Positions 1-10,538 of a stretch of DNA of 59,039 bases are shown here, one piece after another. How positions within the stretch are numbered: the stretch's first letter is position 1; the number at the start of each line of letters is the position of its first letter. The DNA is from Actinomycetes bacterium (GTDB lineage Bacteria; Actinomycetota; Actinomycetes; Mycobacteriales; Mycobacteriaceae): assembly GCA_029780675.1 (NCBI GenBank), contig JAKOYE010000040.1:1-59039 (forward strand), written 5' to 3'. The notes beneath the pieces were generated by a model. The model was given only the letters and a program-made list of their open reading frames with translations. It was not told the DNA's origin and ran no database searches. The translations under genes and the position numbers were made by a program.

Positions 1-2
1 GC

Positions 3-2054
3 CTGCGCGGAACGGTGAGCATCGCCCCGACGGCGGATCTTGACCGGTTGGCCGATGCTGCGGCTGAGGGAACGCTCACCCCCGAGCAGCAGCGCCTCTA
101 CATGAACTACCTGGCCGCTCTCGCCAGCGAGTACAACTCCAGCCAGTTCCGTCTCGACGACTACCGGCGTGGCGCCGTCAAGCAGCACTGGGATCTGCTG
201 CTGAGCTGCCGGCCGGAGGATGAGGCGGCGCGCGCGGCGGTGAGTGCCCAGATCAATCCCGACGACCTGCGCCCGGCATCGCCGGAGGCGTTGGCAACCC
301 TGCGCACGTTCCTGCAGAAGACCACGCTCCCGCAGGGCCCCGCCCAGCAGCCGATGCTGGTGGTCTACGGCGAGCAGGATCCGCTCACCCCGGCGGCGTG
401 GACGGAGCGTGCGGTTGTCCGTGCCTGCCAGATGAACGACCAGATCAACGTCCGCAAGCAGCCCGTTCCGGCACTGGACGCCGAGGCTATGGACTGGATC
501 GCGGCCCGTCTGCAGGAACAACCGATCATCAGCGACTGCCCCGCCTTCGTGGCGGAGCATCCGTTGCCGGAGCAGGTGCCGTCACCGGCGCCGCCGGACC
601 CGGCGGCTGTTCCGGCCCCGCCGCCGGCATCCCCGGCATCCCCGGCACTCCCGGCAGCTGCCCCGGCGGAGACTGCCGCGAACGCTCCCCCCACCAGTAA
701 CAGCGTGTCGCTGATCAGCGGTTGGCTGCCCGCCGCGATCCAGACCATTGCGGGGCTCGCCCTCATCGCGGCCACTGGATGGCGAACCCGCCGGTGGCGG
801 CTGCGGTGGGTTCCGGTCGGGATGGCGGTGGGCGTCGCATCCATCGGGGCGGTGTGGTGGTTCGTCAGCACCCAGGGCCTGGGTTCGGTCTACCCGTGGG
901 GAATGTGGGTGTGGATCGGGCTCACCGGGCTTGCCGCAGCGGTTCTGGTGCTGGGCTGGCGCGGATCGCCGTGGTGGCGTCGCGTGACCGCGTTCTTGGC
1001 CGTACCGCTGTGCGTCCTGTCCGCGGCCACGGTGCTCAACGCATCGCTGGGGTATCTGCCGACCGTCTCCACCGCCTGGCAGCGCGCCACCGGCGAACTA
1101 CCACCGCAGTGGATCGATCAGACGAAGCTTGCCGAGATGCGTCGTGACGGGGTTCTGCCGCCCCGCGGGACGATCGTGCGGATCACCACACCGAGCGATA
1201 TCTCCGGCTTCACCCATCGGGAGGAGTTCGTCTATCTGCCGCCGGTGTGGTTCACCTCGAATCCGCCGCCGAAACTGCCCGTCATCATGATGCTCGGTGC
1301 GGAGCTCAGCTCCCCCGCCGACTGGCTCCAGTCGGGCCATGCGCTGGAGATCCTCGACGCGTTCGCCCTCCAGCATCGGGGTACCACCCCGGTGGTCGTC
1401 TTCCCGGACACCAGCGGCTCCTTCACCAACGACACCGAATGTGTGAACGGGCTTCGGGGAAATGCCGCAGACCACCTCATCAAGGAGTTCGTCCCCTACG
1501 TGAAGTCGAACTTCGGTGTCAGCGACAGTGCCTCCAACTGGGGCCTGGTGGGATGGTCGTCCGGCGGTACCTGCTCACTCATGCTCTCTGTGACCAACCC
1601 GGAGATCTTCAGTGCGTTCGTCTCTCTGGACGGACAACTGGGGCCCAACGCCGGCAAGAAGAACCAGACCATCGCCCGGTTGTTCGGTGGGGACGCCGAG
1701 GCCTGGGCGGCGTTCGATCCGCGGACCGTCATCGAGCAGCGTGGATATTTCTACAACCTGGCCGCCTGGGTCGGGGTGTCCGATGACGTTCCCACCGTGC
1801 ACCGCGCCGCCGGCGAGGGCTCAGCGCAGGCCGAATCGTTGAAGGATTGGGACACCTACTCCGAGGACCACCACAAGACCGCGAACCAACTGTGCGAACT
1901 GCTGAGCGCGCATGGGGTCGAGTGCTCCGTCGTGGGATATCGGGGCGGCCACGATTTCCCCTCGGCGGCAAACGGTTTCAAGAATGCGCTGCCATGGTTG
2001 GCCAGCAGGCTGGGCACCCCCGACGTCCCGGCGACCGCTCTGCCCGGAGCCTAG
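3..2054 (+). CDS. LIP-type lipase fragment fused to a membrane-anchored alpha/beta-hydrolase esterase (5' end outside window)
   Basis: The reading frame is open to the left edge, so the GTG at 15 is probably not the true start. The first ~170 visible residues resemble the C-terminal part of the secretory lipase (LIP) family, including a VYGEQDPLTP segment that in such lipases carries the acidic catalytic residue. A Pro/Ala-rich linker (~185-225) follows, then about four membrane helices (~233-350), then an esterase domain with the nucleophile motif GWSSGG (Ser515, numbered from GTG 15) and a C-terminal GGHDF (His646). The esterase half is a clear paralogue of the gene at 8255-9745 (Rv1639c-like). 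The substrate is unknown; the esterase domain probably faces the periplasm. The stop codon overlaps the convergent tsnR stop. The fusion reading is inferred from the visible part only. Confidence 0.75.
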   Translation: MRGTVSIAPTADLDRLADAAAEGTLTPEQQRLYMNYLAALASEYNSSQFRLDDYRRGAVKQHWDLLLSCRPEDEAARAAVSAQINPDDLRPASPEALATLRTFLQKTTLPQGPAQQPMLVVYGEQDPLTPAAWTERAVVRACQMNDQINVRKQPVPALDAEAMDWIAARLQEQPIISDCPAFVAEHPLPEQVPSPAPPDPAAVPAPPPASPASPALPAAAPAETAANAPPTSNSVSLISGWLPAAIQTIAGLALIAATGWRTRRWRLRWVPVGMAVGVASIGAVWWFVSTQGLGSVYPWGMWVWIGLTGLAAAVLVLGWRGSPWWRRVTAFLAVPLCVLSAATVLNASLGYLPTVSTAWQRATGELPPQWIDQTKLAEMRRDGVLPPRGTIVRITTPSDISGFTHREEFVYLPPVWFTSNPPPKLPVIMMLGAELSSPADWLQSGHALEILDAFALQHRGTTPVVVFPDTSGSFTNDTECVNGLRGNAADHLIKEFVPYVKSNFGVSDSASNWGLVGWSSGGTCSLMLSVTNPEIFSAFVSLDGQLGPNAGKKNQTIARLFGGDAEAWAAFDPRTVIEQRGYFYNLAAWVGVSDDVPTVHRAAGEGSAQAESLKDWDTYSEDHHKTANQLCELLSAHGVECSVVGYRGGHDFPSAANGFKNALPWLASRLGTPDVPATALPGA

Positions 2055-2854
2055 TTGCCGCGGCGTTGGGCCTTCGCGCTCTGATACAGACAGATGGCCG
2101 CGGCGACGGCGACATTGAGGCTGTCGACACCGCTGGACATCGGGATGACGATGCGGTGATCGGCAGCCGCGGCAACGCTCTCGGCCAAGCCGTGCGCCTC
2201 GGCACCGAAAAGCCAGGCGGTGGGGGCTCCCAGCACCGCATCGGCGTCATCGAGGTTCACTTCCCCCGCCAGGGTGGTCGCCAGCACCTGCAGGCCGACC
2301 GACTGGAGGTCGTCGATCAGCCCGATGGTGTCCTTGACTCCGAGGACGGGGACGGCGAAGATGCTGCCCGCCGAGGAGCGCACACACTTGCCGTTGAAGG
2401 GGTCGACGGTGTCGCCGGCGAAAACCACCGCAGCCGCGCCCATGGCGTCGGCAAGACGGATCAGCGTCCCGGCATTGCCCGGATCGGCGACGTCGACGGC
2501 GACGGCGACCAGCGACGGACCGGCTGCCAGAACGTCGTCGAGTCGCCATTCGGGAAACCGGCACACGGCGACCAGCCCAGCGGGTGTCACCGTCTCGGAA
2601 AGCGCCTTCATGGCCCGATCGGTGACCACCATGACCGCGGTGCCGTTCGCCGTGACGTCATCCAAGAGGGTGGCGTACCGCAGCATCGCGGCCTCGGTGG
2701 CGAACACCCGGTCGATGACACCCGACCGCGCCGCCGCCTCGACCAGATTCGGGCCCTCGGCCAGGAATCTCCGGGCGTCGAGGCGCTCGGCGCGGCGGTG
2801 CAACTTCGCCGCCCCGCTGACTGTGGAGGACCGCTCAGTGAGCGGAGCCGTCAC
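2051..2854 (-). CDS. tsnR: SpoU/TrmH-family RNA 2'-O-methyltransferase
   Basis: This 267-residue protein fits the SPOUT class that methylates 2'-OH of rRNA or tRNA using S-adenosylmethionine. An N-terminal substrate-binding part ([13 protein letters not shown]) precedes the catalytic domain. The three SpoU motifs are visible: [24 protein letters not shown] and the knot motif [15 protein letters not shown]. Its ATG overlaps the rplT stop by 4 bp, so it is the last gene of the infC-rpmI-rplT-tsnR operon, as in M. tuberculosis (Rv1644). The symbol follows that homologue. The name implies thiostrepton resistance, but the exact target nucleotide cannot be read from the sequence. Confidence 0.93.
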   Translation of the reverse strand: MTAPLTERSSTVSGAAKLHRRAERLDARRFLAEGPNLVEAAARSGVIDRVFATEAAMLRYATLLDDVTANGTAVMVVTDRAMKALSETVTPAGLVAVCRFPEWRLDDVLAAGPSLVAVAVDVADPGNAGTLIRLADAMGAAAVVFAGDTVDPFNGKCVRSSAGSIFAVPVLGVKDTIGLIDDLQSVGLQVLATTLAGEVNLDDADAVLGAPTAWLFGAEAHGLAESVAAAADHRIVIPMSSGVDSLNVAVAAAICLYQSAKAQRRGN

Positions 2855-3240
2855 GCAGCTTCGCCGGACGGGGCGTTCACATCCTCGGGCAGCGCAGCGC
2901 GGGCTACCTCGACCAGCGCGGTGAACGCTGCGGGGTCGCTGACGGCGATCTCAGCGAGGTTCTTGCGATCCACCTCGACCCCGGCCGCCTTCAGTCCTTG
3001 GATCAACCGGTTGTAGGTGATGTCGTTGGCGCGGGCCGCGGCGTTGATCCGGGAGATCCACAGCTTGCGGAACTCACCCTTGCGGGCACGCCGGTCACGG
3101 TAGGCGTAGTTGAGCGAATGCAGCTGCTGCTCTTTGGCCTTGCGGTACAGCCTGGAGCGCTGGCCACGGTAGCCCTTGGATGCCTTGAGGACTGTCCGCC
3201 GCTTCTTCTGGGCGTTGAGGGCGCGTTTCACGCGGGCCAT
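2851..3240 (-). CDS. rplT: 50S ribosomal protein L20
   Basis: This 129-residue protein begins [18 protein letters not shown] and contains [15 protein letters not shown] and [11 protein letters not shown], diagnostic of bL20, which binds 23S rRNA early in large-subunit assembly. It lies 56 bp downstream of rpmI and overlaps tsnR. The C-terminus is slightly extended ([12 protein letters not shown]), as in other mycobacteria. In some bacteria L20 represses its own operon; whether it does so here is not visible. Confidence 0.98.
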   Translation of the reverse strand: MARVKRALNAQKKRRTVLKASKGYRGQRSRLYRKAKEQQLHSLNYAYRDRRARKGEFRKLWISRINAAARANDITYNRLIQGLKAAGVEVDRKNLAEIAVSDPAAFTALVEVARAALPEDVNAPSGEAA

Positions 3241-3296
3241 GGGGTGTTCCTCTTCTTGTCGGTGTCAGAAAGTCGGGGCGCCTATCGGCGGGGTGA

Positions 3297-3491
3297 TCAG
3301 CCGTTCAGCAGTTTGTTGACGCGCTTGACGTCGTTGGCGGCCACCTCGGTGCGGCCGTCGAGGCGACGGGTCCGGCGCGACGACTTGTGCTCGAGCAGGT
3401 GGCGGCGGTTGGCCTTCTGCCGCACGAGCTTTCCGGTGCCGGTGCGGCGGAACCGCTTGCTGGCGCCGCTGTGGGTCTTTGCCTTTGGCAT
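3297..3491 (-). CDS. rpmI: 50S ribosomal protein L35
   Basis: This 64-residue basic protein begins [20 protein letters not shown] and contains [14 protein letters not shown], typical of bL35, a structural protein of the large subunit. Its length is normal. It sits between infC (38 bp upstream) and rplT in the conserved operon. Confidence 0.98.
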   Translation of the reverse strand: MPKAKTHSGASKRFRRTGTGKLVRQKANRRHLLEHKSSRRTRRLDGRTEVAANDVKRVNKLLNG

Positions 3492-3529
3492 CTGTTCCTC
3501 AGTTCTTCTCGGTGGTCATACCTGATTGA

Positions 3530-4147
<618 letters not shown>

Positions 4148-4427
4148 GTGGCCTCCCTGGTCGGCGTTTTCCTGGCGGACCGTCGCGAACAGCCCGGGGA
4201 GAACACGCCACACCAGCGAATAGGCCCCGCACATGGCAGGGCCCAGAGCCGACCGGTCGCGACATCGTCGCCTGCGCGTTGCGCAGAACGGATACCGCGG
4301 TATCCGCGACCGGACCGCTGTTCCAGTACGACGATGCATGGGCATCTCGTCGGCCAGCGGTGGGAGTGGGACTCCTCTTGCTGTCCTGGCGCGAGCCAGG
4401 ACGGTCGTGTATGGGAGTCTAACAGGC
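4148..4427 (-). promoter_or_regulatory. infC operon leader with successive hairpins
   Basis: This 280-bp gap separates divergent infC and the DUF1844 gene. It holds several perfect inverted repeats: CTGCGC/GCGCAG (4272-4286), a 16-bp palindrome (4290-4305), GATGC/GCATC (4333-4346), GGAGT/ACTCC (4363-4375) and an 8-bp stem with a 4-nt loop (4383-4402). Leader-based control of infC operons is known elsewhere (the L20 leader of Firmicutes). Function here is inferred from position and structure only; the last stem could instead serve the plus-strand gene. Confidence 0.4.
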
Positions 4428-4778
4428 GTGTCGGAGAACCCCAGCAACCCCAGTGAGGCCGTTCGCGACCTGGCCGATGTTTCCGCCGTCGAGGTCATCA
4501 CCCGGGCGGCGGTGATGCTGATGAGTGCCGCCGCGGAGAAACTCGGTCTGGCCGACTCCGATCCGGAGGCCAGCGCCCATCGGGATCTCGACGAGGCGCG
4601 GCGGCTGATCACCGCGCTGGCGGGTTTGGTCACCGCGGCTCATCCCGATCTCGGAGTGCACGCCGGACCATTGCGGGACGGTCTCCGGGCGCTGCAGCAG
4701 GCATTTCGGGAGGCCAGCGCCTTCCCCGATGAGCCGGGTGCAGGCCCGGGCGAGAAGTTCACCGGCACGGTGGTCTGA
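4428..4778 (+). CDS. DUF1844 family protein
   Basis: The 116-residue product starts at GTG 4428 ([40 protein letters not shown]). It has the DUF1844 pattern: a short polar N-terminus, then a hydrophobic helix of the [19 protein letters not shown] type, then an acidic helical part ([15 protein letters not shown]). No function is established for the family. It is divergent from infC and 85 bp upstream of lysX on the same strand. The start was chosen because homology begins at this point; the frame is open further upstream, but that part overlaps the infC leader. Confidence 0.75.
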   Translation: MSENPSNPSEAVRDLADVSAVEVITRAAVMLMSAAAEKLGLADSDPEASAHRDLDEARRLITALAGLVTAAHPDLGVHAGPLRDGLRALQQAFREASAFPDEPGAGPGEKFTGTVV

Positions 4779-4863
4779 GTCCCCCAGTTCGAAGTCCTTT
4801 GGCCGGGACCGATGGGCAAGTCCGCCGGGCCCATCCTGGCGGCTGCGAATATCCTGGCGGCCT

Positions 4864-7800
4864 ATGACTCTGACGACCGCACCGATGACCGGCCGCGCCC
4901 GCTCCATGCTGCACTGGGTTCCGGCAGCGGCCGGCTGGATACTCGGGGTGATCGCGGGCGCGTCGTTGCTGTCCAGCGTCTCCTCCACAATCCGGCACCT
5001 GACGAAGGTTCCCCGGGAATTCATCGACCACTACCTCTTCAATTTCCCCGACACCAGCTTCGCCTGGGCCTTCGCTGTGGCGATCCTGGCCGGTGCGCTG
5101 GTGGCACGAAAGCGGATCGCCTGGTGGATGCTGCTGGCCAACCTCGTGGTGGCTGTGGGGTTCGACGTGGTCGCTCTGTCTGCCCGTGACGGAAAGAGAC
5201 TGGAGCAGGTCGGTGAGGTACTCGGTCTCGCCCTTCACCTCGCCGCCATCGCGGTCCTGCTGCTCTCCTACAAGGAATTCTGGGCCAAGGTTCGTCGCGG
5301 TGCGGTGTTCCGGGCGGCCGCAGTCCTGGTCGTGGGCAACATCATCGGGATTCTGCTGGCATGGGGACTGCTGACGGTCTTCCCCGGGTCATTGCAGCCC
5401 GGCTACCGGCTCCCCTACGCGATCAATCGGGTCAGCGGTTTCGCCCTCGCGACCGCCGACTTGTTCGTCGGCAAGCCACACGGCTTCATCAACGCTCTGA
5501 TGGGCCTGTTCGGCGCTTTGGCGCTGATGGCGGCCGTGGTGGTGCTGTTCTTGTCCCAACGCGCAGACAACGCACTGACCGGCGAGGACGAGTCGGCCAT
5601 CCGGGGACTGCTCGAGGTCTACGGCAAGAACGACTCTCTGGGTTACTTCGCAACCCGCCGCGACAAGTCGGTGATCTTCGCCCCCAACGGGCGGGCCGCG
5701 ATCACCTATCGGGTGGAGGCCGGAGTGTGTCTGGCCAGCGGAGACCCGGTCGGTGACCCCCGGGCCTGGCCTGCTGCCATCGAGGCATGGCAGAGCCTCT
5801 GTCTGGCATACGGCTGGGCACCCGGTGTGATGGGCGCCAGTTCGACCGGAGCCCAGGCCTTCCGGGAAGCCGGTCTGAGCGCCCTGCAACTCGGCGACGA
5901 GGCGATCCTCTACCCGGACAGGTTCCACCTCTCCGGGCCGGACATGCGGGCGGTACGCCAGGCCGTGACCCGCGCCCGACGGTCCGGGCTGAGTGTGCGG
6001 ATGCGCCGGCACCGAGACCTCACCGCAGAGCAGATGGCCGAGGTGATCAAGCGGGCCGACGCCTGGCGCGACACCGAGACCGAGCGGGGATTCTCCATGG
6101 CGTTAGGCAGACTCGGGGACCCGGCCGACGGGGACTGTCTGCTGGTCGAAGCCGTCCAGGGCGGCAACCCCGACGGCTCCGCGGACGGCGCTGCCGAACC
6201 CGCCGACGGCACCGTGGTGGGCATGCTCTCGCTGGTGCCGTGGGGCCCCAACGGGCTGTCGCTGGATCTGATGCGCCGGTCGCCGACGTCGCCCAACGGG
6301 ACCGTCGAGTTGATGGTCAGCGATCTGCTGCAGCAGGCCGACACCGTCGGTGTCAGCCGGGTCTCGCTGAACTTCGCGATGTTCAGATCGGCGTTCGAGC
6401 AGGGGTCCGCGCTGGGCGCGGGTCCGGTTGCGCGGCTCTGGCGGGCGTTGCTGGTGTTCTTCTCCCGGTGGTGGCAGTTGGAGACGCTGTACCGCTCCAA
6501 CATGAAATACCAGCCGCAATGGGTGCCCCGCTACGCGTGCTACGAGGACACCCGATTGATCCCCCGCGTCGGAGTGGCCTCGGTGATCGCCGAGGGCTTT
6601 CTGGTGCTGCCCTTCTCCCGCCGGAACAAACAGCACACCGGACACCACTCGGCAGTGCCGCACGAACTTGCCGCCAGTGGGGTGCTGCACGCCGACGGGA
6701 CCGCACCGACGGCACCGGGGGACGTGACGGTTCCGCAGGCCGGGGCCCAGGCCGACGAGCAGCGTCTGCCGGAGCAGGTGCGGGTGCGGATGGCGAAGCT
6801 GAAAGATCTGCAGGACAGGGGTATTGATGCCTACCCCGTGGGACGGCCACCAACCCACACTGCCGCGCAGGCCTTGACCGCCGCCGATGACGTACCGGTG
6901 ACCGTCGCCGGTCGGATTCTGCGTACCCGCCACTACGGGGGCGTCACATTCGCCCAACTGCGGGATTGGTCCGGCGACATCCAACTGCTGCTGGACCGGT
7001 CCGAACTCGACGCGGCCGACGCCGGCGCGCAGGAGGACGTCGCCTCCCCCGGCGACTTCTCTGAAGTCGATCTCGGCGACCTGGTCGAGGCGAGTGGGCG
7101 GATGGGATACAGCCGCAACGGAACCCGCTCGCTGCTGGTGCGCCGATGGCGATTGTTGGGTAAGTGCCTGCGCCCTCTTCCCGACAAGCGAAAGGGCCTG
7201 ACCGACCCGGAGGCTCGGGTGCGGTCCCGCTACGTCGACCTCGTGGTCAACCCGGTCGCCCGCGACCTGATCCGGGCCCGAAGCGAGATCCTGCGCTCGA
7301 TCCGGGAGACGTTGTTCGCCAAGGACTTCCTGGAGGTCGAGACACCGATCCTGCAGCAGATCCACGGCGGGGCCAATGCCCGACCGTTCCAGACCCACAT
7401 CAACGCCTACGACTTGGACCTCTATCTGCGCATCGCCCCCGAGCTGTACCTGAAGCGCCTGTGCGTCGGCGGCGTGGAACGGGTTTTCGAGCTGGGACGG
7501 GCGTTTCGCAACGAGGGTGTCGACTTCAGCCACAACCCGGAGTTCACCCTGCTGGAGGCCTACCAGGCACATGCCGACTACCTGGTGTGGGTGGACGGCT
7601 GCCGCGAGCTGATCCAGAACGCCGCCGTCGCGGCACACGGATCGATGGTGGTGATGCACCGCCGAGACGACGGCTCGCTCGAGCCGGTGGACATCTCCGG
7701 CCGGTGGACGGTCAAGACCGTGCACGACGCCGTCTCGGAGGCACTCGGCGAACAGATCGGTCCGGACACCGATCTGCCGGAACTGCGCCGCCGTTGCGAC

Positions 7801-8244
7801 GCCGCCCGAGTCCCCTACCTGAGCCACTGGGACGCCGGGGCGGTCGTGCTCGAACTCTACGAGCGACTGGTCGAGGAACGCACCCAGGAGCCCACCTTCT
7901 ACCTCGACTTCCCGACATCGGTGTCGCCTCTGACCCGTCCGCACCGCAGCCGTGCCGGCGTCGCCGAGCGTTGGGACCTGGTGGCCTGGGGGGTGGAGTT
8001 GGCGACGGCCTATAGCGAGCTCACCGATCCGGTGGAGCAGCGCCGCCGACTCCAGCAGCAGTCCATGCTCGCCGCAGGAGGCGACCAGGAAGCCATGGAA
8101 CTCGACGAGGACTTCCTACAGGCGATGGAGTACGGGATGCCGCCGACCGGCGGGATGGGTATGGGCGTCGACCGGGTGGTTATGCTGATCACCGGTCGGA
8201 GCATCCGCGAGAGCCTGCCGTTCCCGCTGGCAAAGCCGCGATAG
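4864..8244 (+). CDS. lysX: bifunctional lysylphosphatidylglycerol synthetase / lysine--tRNA ligase
   Basis: LysX charges tRNA with lysine and transfers lysine to phosphatidylglycerol in the membrane, lowering negative surface charge and sensitivity to cationic peptides. The 1126 residues comprise about seven membrane helices (~15-255), an MprF-like DUF2156 acyltransferase-fold domain (~260-600), an OB-fold anticodon-binding domain (~670-770) and a class II LysRS core with motif 2 ([13 protein letters not shown]) and motif 3 ([14 protein letters not shown]). It closely matches M. tuberculosis Rv1640c but lacks that protein's longer N-terminus. The ATG at 4864 is preceded 8 nt earlier by TATCCT, consistent with a leaderless start. 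The next gene follows after 10 bp. Confidence 0.96.
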   Translation: MTLTTAPMTGRARSMLHWVPAAAGWILGVIAGASLLSSVSSTIRHLTKVPREFIDHYLFNFPDTSFAWAFAVAILAGALVARKRIAWWMLLANLVVAVGFDVVALSARDGKRLEQVGEVLGLALHLAAIAVLLLSYKEFWAKVRRGAVFRAAAVLVVGNIIGILLAWGLLTVFPGSLQPGYRLPYAINRVSGFALATADLFVGKPHGFINALMGLFGALALMAAVVVLFLSQRADNALTGEDESAIRGLLEVYGKNDSLGYFATRRDKSVIFAPNGRAAITYRVEAGVCLASGDPVGDPRAWPAAIEAWQSLCLAYGWAPGVMGASSTGAQAFREAGLSALQLGDEAILYPDRFHLSGPDMRAVRQAVTRARRSGLSVRMRRHRDLTAEQMAEVIKRADAWRDTETERGFSMALGRLGDPADGDCLLVEAVQGGNPDGSADGAAEPADGTVVGMLSLVPWGPNGLSLDLMRRSPTSPNGTVELMVSDLLQQADTVGVSRVSLNFAMFRSAFEQGSALGAGPVARLWRALLVFFSRWWQLETLYRSNMKYQPQWVPRYACYEDTRLIPRVGVASVIAEGFLVLPFSRRNKQHTGHHSAVPHELAASGVLHADGTAPTAPGDVTVPQAGAQADEQRLPEQVRVRMAKLKDLQDRGIDAYPVGRPPTHTAAQALTAADDVPVTVAGRILRTRHYGGVTFAQLRDWSGDIQLLLDRSELDAADAGAQEDVASPGDFSEVDLGDLVEASGRMGYSRNGTRSLLVRRWRLLGKCLRPLPDKRKGLTDPEARVRSRYVDLVVNPVARDLIRARSEILRSIRETLFAKDFLEVETPILQQIHGGANARPFQTHINAYDLDLYLRIAPELYLKRLCVGGVERVFELGRAFRNEGVDFSHNPEFTLLEAYQAHADYLVWVDGCRELIQNAAVAAHGSMVVMHRRDDGSLEPVDISGRWTVKTVHDAVSEALGEQIGPDTDLPELRRRCDAARVPYLSHWDAGAVVLELYERLVEERTQEPTFYLDFPTSVSPLTRPHRSRAGVAERWDLVAWGVELATAYSELTDPVEQRRRLQQQSMLAAGGDQEAMELDEDFLQAMEYGMPPTGGMGMGVDRVVMLITGRSIRESLPFPLAKPR

Positions 8245-8254
8245 CATCGCTGGC

Positions 8255-9745
8255 ATGACGCCTTCAGGGGAGGGGTTGCCCGTCACGGTACTTGCTCAGC
8301 AGTTTGATCCATTCCGTGACCACATCTCCTTGATGCACGGCTGGATTCCGCTGACGGTGCAGGTTTTGGCCGCGGCAGCGGTTTTATTGGCAATTGGCTG
8401 GCGAACCCGCTGGTGGCGGACGACGGCTGTACCGGTCGCCGCGGCGAGCGGCCTCGTCCTCGCCTTCGTCATCCACTGGGTGATCGCCGACTACGGGCTG
8501 TCCGGCGAACCCGCGCCCATCCGGCTGTGGGTATGGATCGCGCTGGGCGGTTTCGCCGCCGTAGTGGCTGTCGTGGGCTGGCGATCCGCGCAGTGGTGGC
8601 GTCGCGTCATCGCCGTGTCCGCGGTTCCACTGTGCGCCCTATCCGCTGGTCTGATGCTCAACCTCTGGGTCGGCTACTACCCGACCGTGCAGACCGCGTG
8701 GGGCCAACTCACCGGTGGTCCGCTCACCGGGCAAACCGACCGCGCCACCGTCGAAAAGATGCTCGCTGACGGGGAGGTCCCCGAAAGCGGCAGAGTCGTG
8801 CCCGTGGACATTCCCGCCACCGTCTCGCACTTCGCTCACCGCCGCGAGTTGGTCTACCTGCCGCCGGCGTACTTCTCCAGCAATCCCCCGCCGGTATTAC
8901 CCACGGTGATGATGATCGGCGGCCAGTTCAACACTCCGGCGGATTGGATCCGCACTGCCCACGCCGTCGAGACCATCGATGAGTTCGCCGCCCGGCACGG
9001 CGGCAACGCACCGGTCTTCGTATTCGCCGACTCCGGCGGCGCGTTCAACAAAGTCACCGAGTGTGTCAACGGCACTCGGGGCAACGCGGGCGACTATCTC
9101 ACCAAGGACATCGTGCCGTACATGGTGTCGAATTTCGGCGTCAGCGATGACCCGGCCAACTGGGGCATCGTCGGATGGTCGTCGGGAGGGACCTGCGCGG
9201 TCAACCTCACCGTGAAGTACCCCGAGCTCTTCAGCGCCTTCGTCAATATCGACGGCGACTTCGCGCCCAACCTCGGAACCCGGCAGCAGACCATCGAACG
9301 CCTCTTCGGCGGTGACGCCGCCGCCTACGCGCAGTGGGATCCGGCCACGGTCATCGCCGAGCACGGCAGGTACGACCAGGTCGCCGGATGGTTTGCGGTT
9401 GCTGTTCCGCCGGGAACCAGCGAACGTCCCACCGCGGGTCCCGCGCTGCCCGATCCAGCACCGGGTGCGACGCCGACGACGCCGTCCGCCGCCGCCGATG
9501 CCCTGTGCAAGCTGGGCAGCAAGCACGGGATCGAATGTGCAGTCGTCCCGGAGGTCGGAAAGCACGACTGGCCCTTCGCCGCACGCGTGTTCCGGTCCTC
9601 ACTACCCTGGCTGGCCGGCCGGTTGGGCACCCCCGGTGTCCCGGCGATCCCGCTTCCCGGAACCAGCGGCGAGGGTGGGAATTCCGCTCCCGTCGAGACC
9701 GGAGCGCAACTCCGGCCGGCACCGCCCGGTACCGGAGGACGGTGA
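8255..9745 (+). CDS. membrane-anchored alpha/beta-hydrolase esterase (Rv1639c-like)
   Basis: The 496-residue protein has about four N-terminal membrane helices (~25-150) and a C-terminal esterase-type alpha/beta-hydrolase domain. The nucleophile motif is GWSSGG (Ser309), and a late histidine sits in GKHDWPF (His437). The predicted domain lies outside the membrane. It is paralogous to the C-terminal half of the gene at 3-2054: YLPP.(Y/W)F.SNPPP, TECVNG.RGNA and SNFGVSD are shared. It begins 10 bp after lysX and overlaps the next gene by 4 bp (GTGA), so it is probably cotranscribed with both. The ligand is unknown; a lipid or envelope ester is a guess. An internal ATG at 8333 is an alternative start. 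Confidence 0.85.
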   Translation: MTPSGEGLPVTVLAQQFDPFRDHISLMHGWIPLTVQVLAAAAVLLAIGWRTRWWRTTAVPVAAASGLVLAFVIHWVIADYGLSGEPAPIRLWVWIALGGFAAVVAVVGWRSAQWWRRVIAVSAVPLCALSAGLMLNLWVGYYPTVQTAWGQLTGGPLTGQTDRATVEKMLADGEVPESGRVVPVDIPATVSHFAHRRELVYLPPAYFSSNPPPVLPTVMMIGGQFNTPADWIRTAHAVETIDEFAARHGGNAPVFVFADSGGAFNKVTECVNGTRGNAGDYLTKDIVPYMVSNFGVSDDPANWGIVGWSSGGTCAVNLTVKYPELFSAFVNIDGDFAPNLGTRQQTIERLFGGDAAAYAQWDPATVIAEHGRYDQVAGWFAVAVPPGTSERPTAGPALPDPAPGATPTTPSAAADALCKLGSKHGIECAVVPEVGKHDWPFAARVFRSSLPWLAGRLGTPGVPAIPLPGTSGEGGNSAPVETGAQLRPAPPGTGGR

Positions 9746-10497
9746 GATACCCAACGATCGCGGCCGTCACCGTCGCCACCATTCCCCCGGGATTGTTTCT
9801 GTTGGCGATAGGGCGGACTCATCGTTTCGCGCGTCGTTCGATCAGGCGGCCGCCCGCGGCCGCGCAGACGGCGGTGGTGTTCGGCACGCAGGCACTGGCC
9901 GACCGGCCCGGACCCGTCCTCCAGGCCCGACTCGACCATGCGATCGCCCTCTACCGGCGCGGAGATGCCCGCCGGATCGCGATCGCCGGCGGTGTACCGC
10001 CGTTTCACGACGGGCCCAGCGGCGGCCACGACGAGGTGGCCGTCGGCCTGGCGTATGCGGGTGGGCAAGGAATCCCGGCGGAGCATCTGATCGCGGTCCG
10101 TCCGGGCCAGAACACCCGCGAACAGGTCGCGAGCACCAAACGCCGGGTCTGGGACGAGGGACTCGGACCGATCACCGCCGTCTCGTCCTCCTACCACCTC
10201 CTGCGCATCGCGCGCGAGGCCCGGCGCCGGGGCTTTGCCGTCGAGCCCTCGGCCCCGCCGCGCAGGCTCGATACGGTGACCTGGAGAAACTATCTGTCCC
10301 ACCTCGTCGTCGACACCGTCGCCGTCATCTGGTATGCCTTGCCGGCCGGTGTTTCGCGCAGGATCGACACCTCCGCCGGGACATTCCGGCACCTGGTGCT
10401 GCTGGCGATGCGGGGCGACGTGGCGTGGCGGCTGGCGTGGCAGTCCCTGCGACGGTTGACCATCGTCACCGGTGAGAAGTCAGCGCCCGACGGCTAA
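9742..10497 (+). CDS. YdcF/DUF218 family protein with N-terminal membrane helix
   Basis: The 251-residue product begins at a GTG overlapping the esterase stop. After a membrane helix (~5-22) comes a DUF218 domain with AVVFGTQAL, LQARLDHAIALYRRG, IAIAGG and PGQNTREQV followed by VSSSYHLLRIAREARRRG. These match the SanA/YdcF fold, which includes proteins implicated in envelope integrity and vancomycin exclusion. A C-terminal extension (~180-251) is hydrophobic in part. No enzymatic role can be assigned. The overlap suggests coupling to the upstream esterase. Confidence 0.83.
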   Translation: MRYPTIAAVTVATIPPGLFLLAIGRTHRFARRSIRRPPAAAQTAVVFGTQALADRPGPVLQARLDHAIALYRRGDARRIAIAGGVPPFHDGPSGGHDEVAVGLAYAGGQGIPAEHLIAVRPGQNTREQVASTKRRVWDEGLGPITAVSSSYHLLRIAREARRRGFAVEPSAPPRRLDTVTWRNYLSHLVVDTVAVIWYALPAGVSRRIDTSAGTFRHLVLLAMRGDVAWRLAWQSLRRLTIVTGEKSAPDG

Positions 10498-10500
10498 GCT
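10495..10500 (+). promoter_or_regulatory. -10 element of an internal promoter before the exporter genes
   Basis: TAAGCT fits the mycobacterial TANNNT -10 hexamer and overlaps the stop codon of the YdcF-like gene. Nine bases downstream is an ATG at 10509 that opens a nine-codon reading frame. A separate promoter for the exporter genes is inferred. Confidence 0.4.
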
Positions 10501-10508
10501 CGCGCCCC

Positions 10509-10538
10509 ATGAACGACGCGCACGATGAACGCCGCTGA
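10509..10538 (+). CDS. possible leaderless upstream mini-ORF (9 codons)
   Basis: ATG 10509 to TGA 10536-10538 encodes MNDAHDERR. It begins 8 nt after a good -10 hexamer and runs over the adaptor start at 10525 in another frame, so a ribosome translating it would pass the adaptor start codon. Short leaderless upstream ORFs are common in mycobacteria. Expression is unproven. Confidence 0.3.
   Translation: MNDAHDERR

Noticed and set aside
4148..4633. N-terminal extension of infC to an upstream start
   Set aside because: The extra ~160 residues are not IF-3-like, lie antisense to the DUF1844 start, and a GGAGG site marks the ATC start.
6103..7944. 613-codon minus-strand frame inside lysX
   Set aside because: It is antisense to an unmistakable LysX with all domains intact, and its composition is that of a GC-rich shadow frame.
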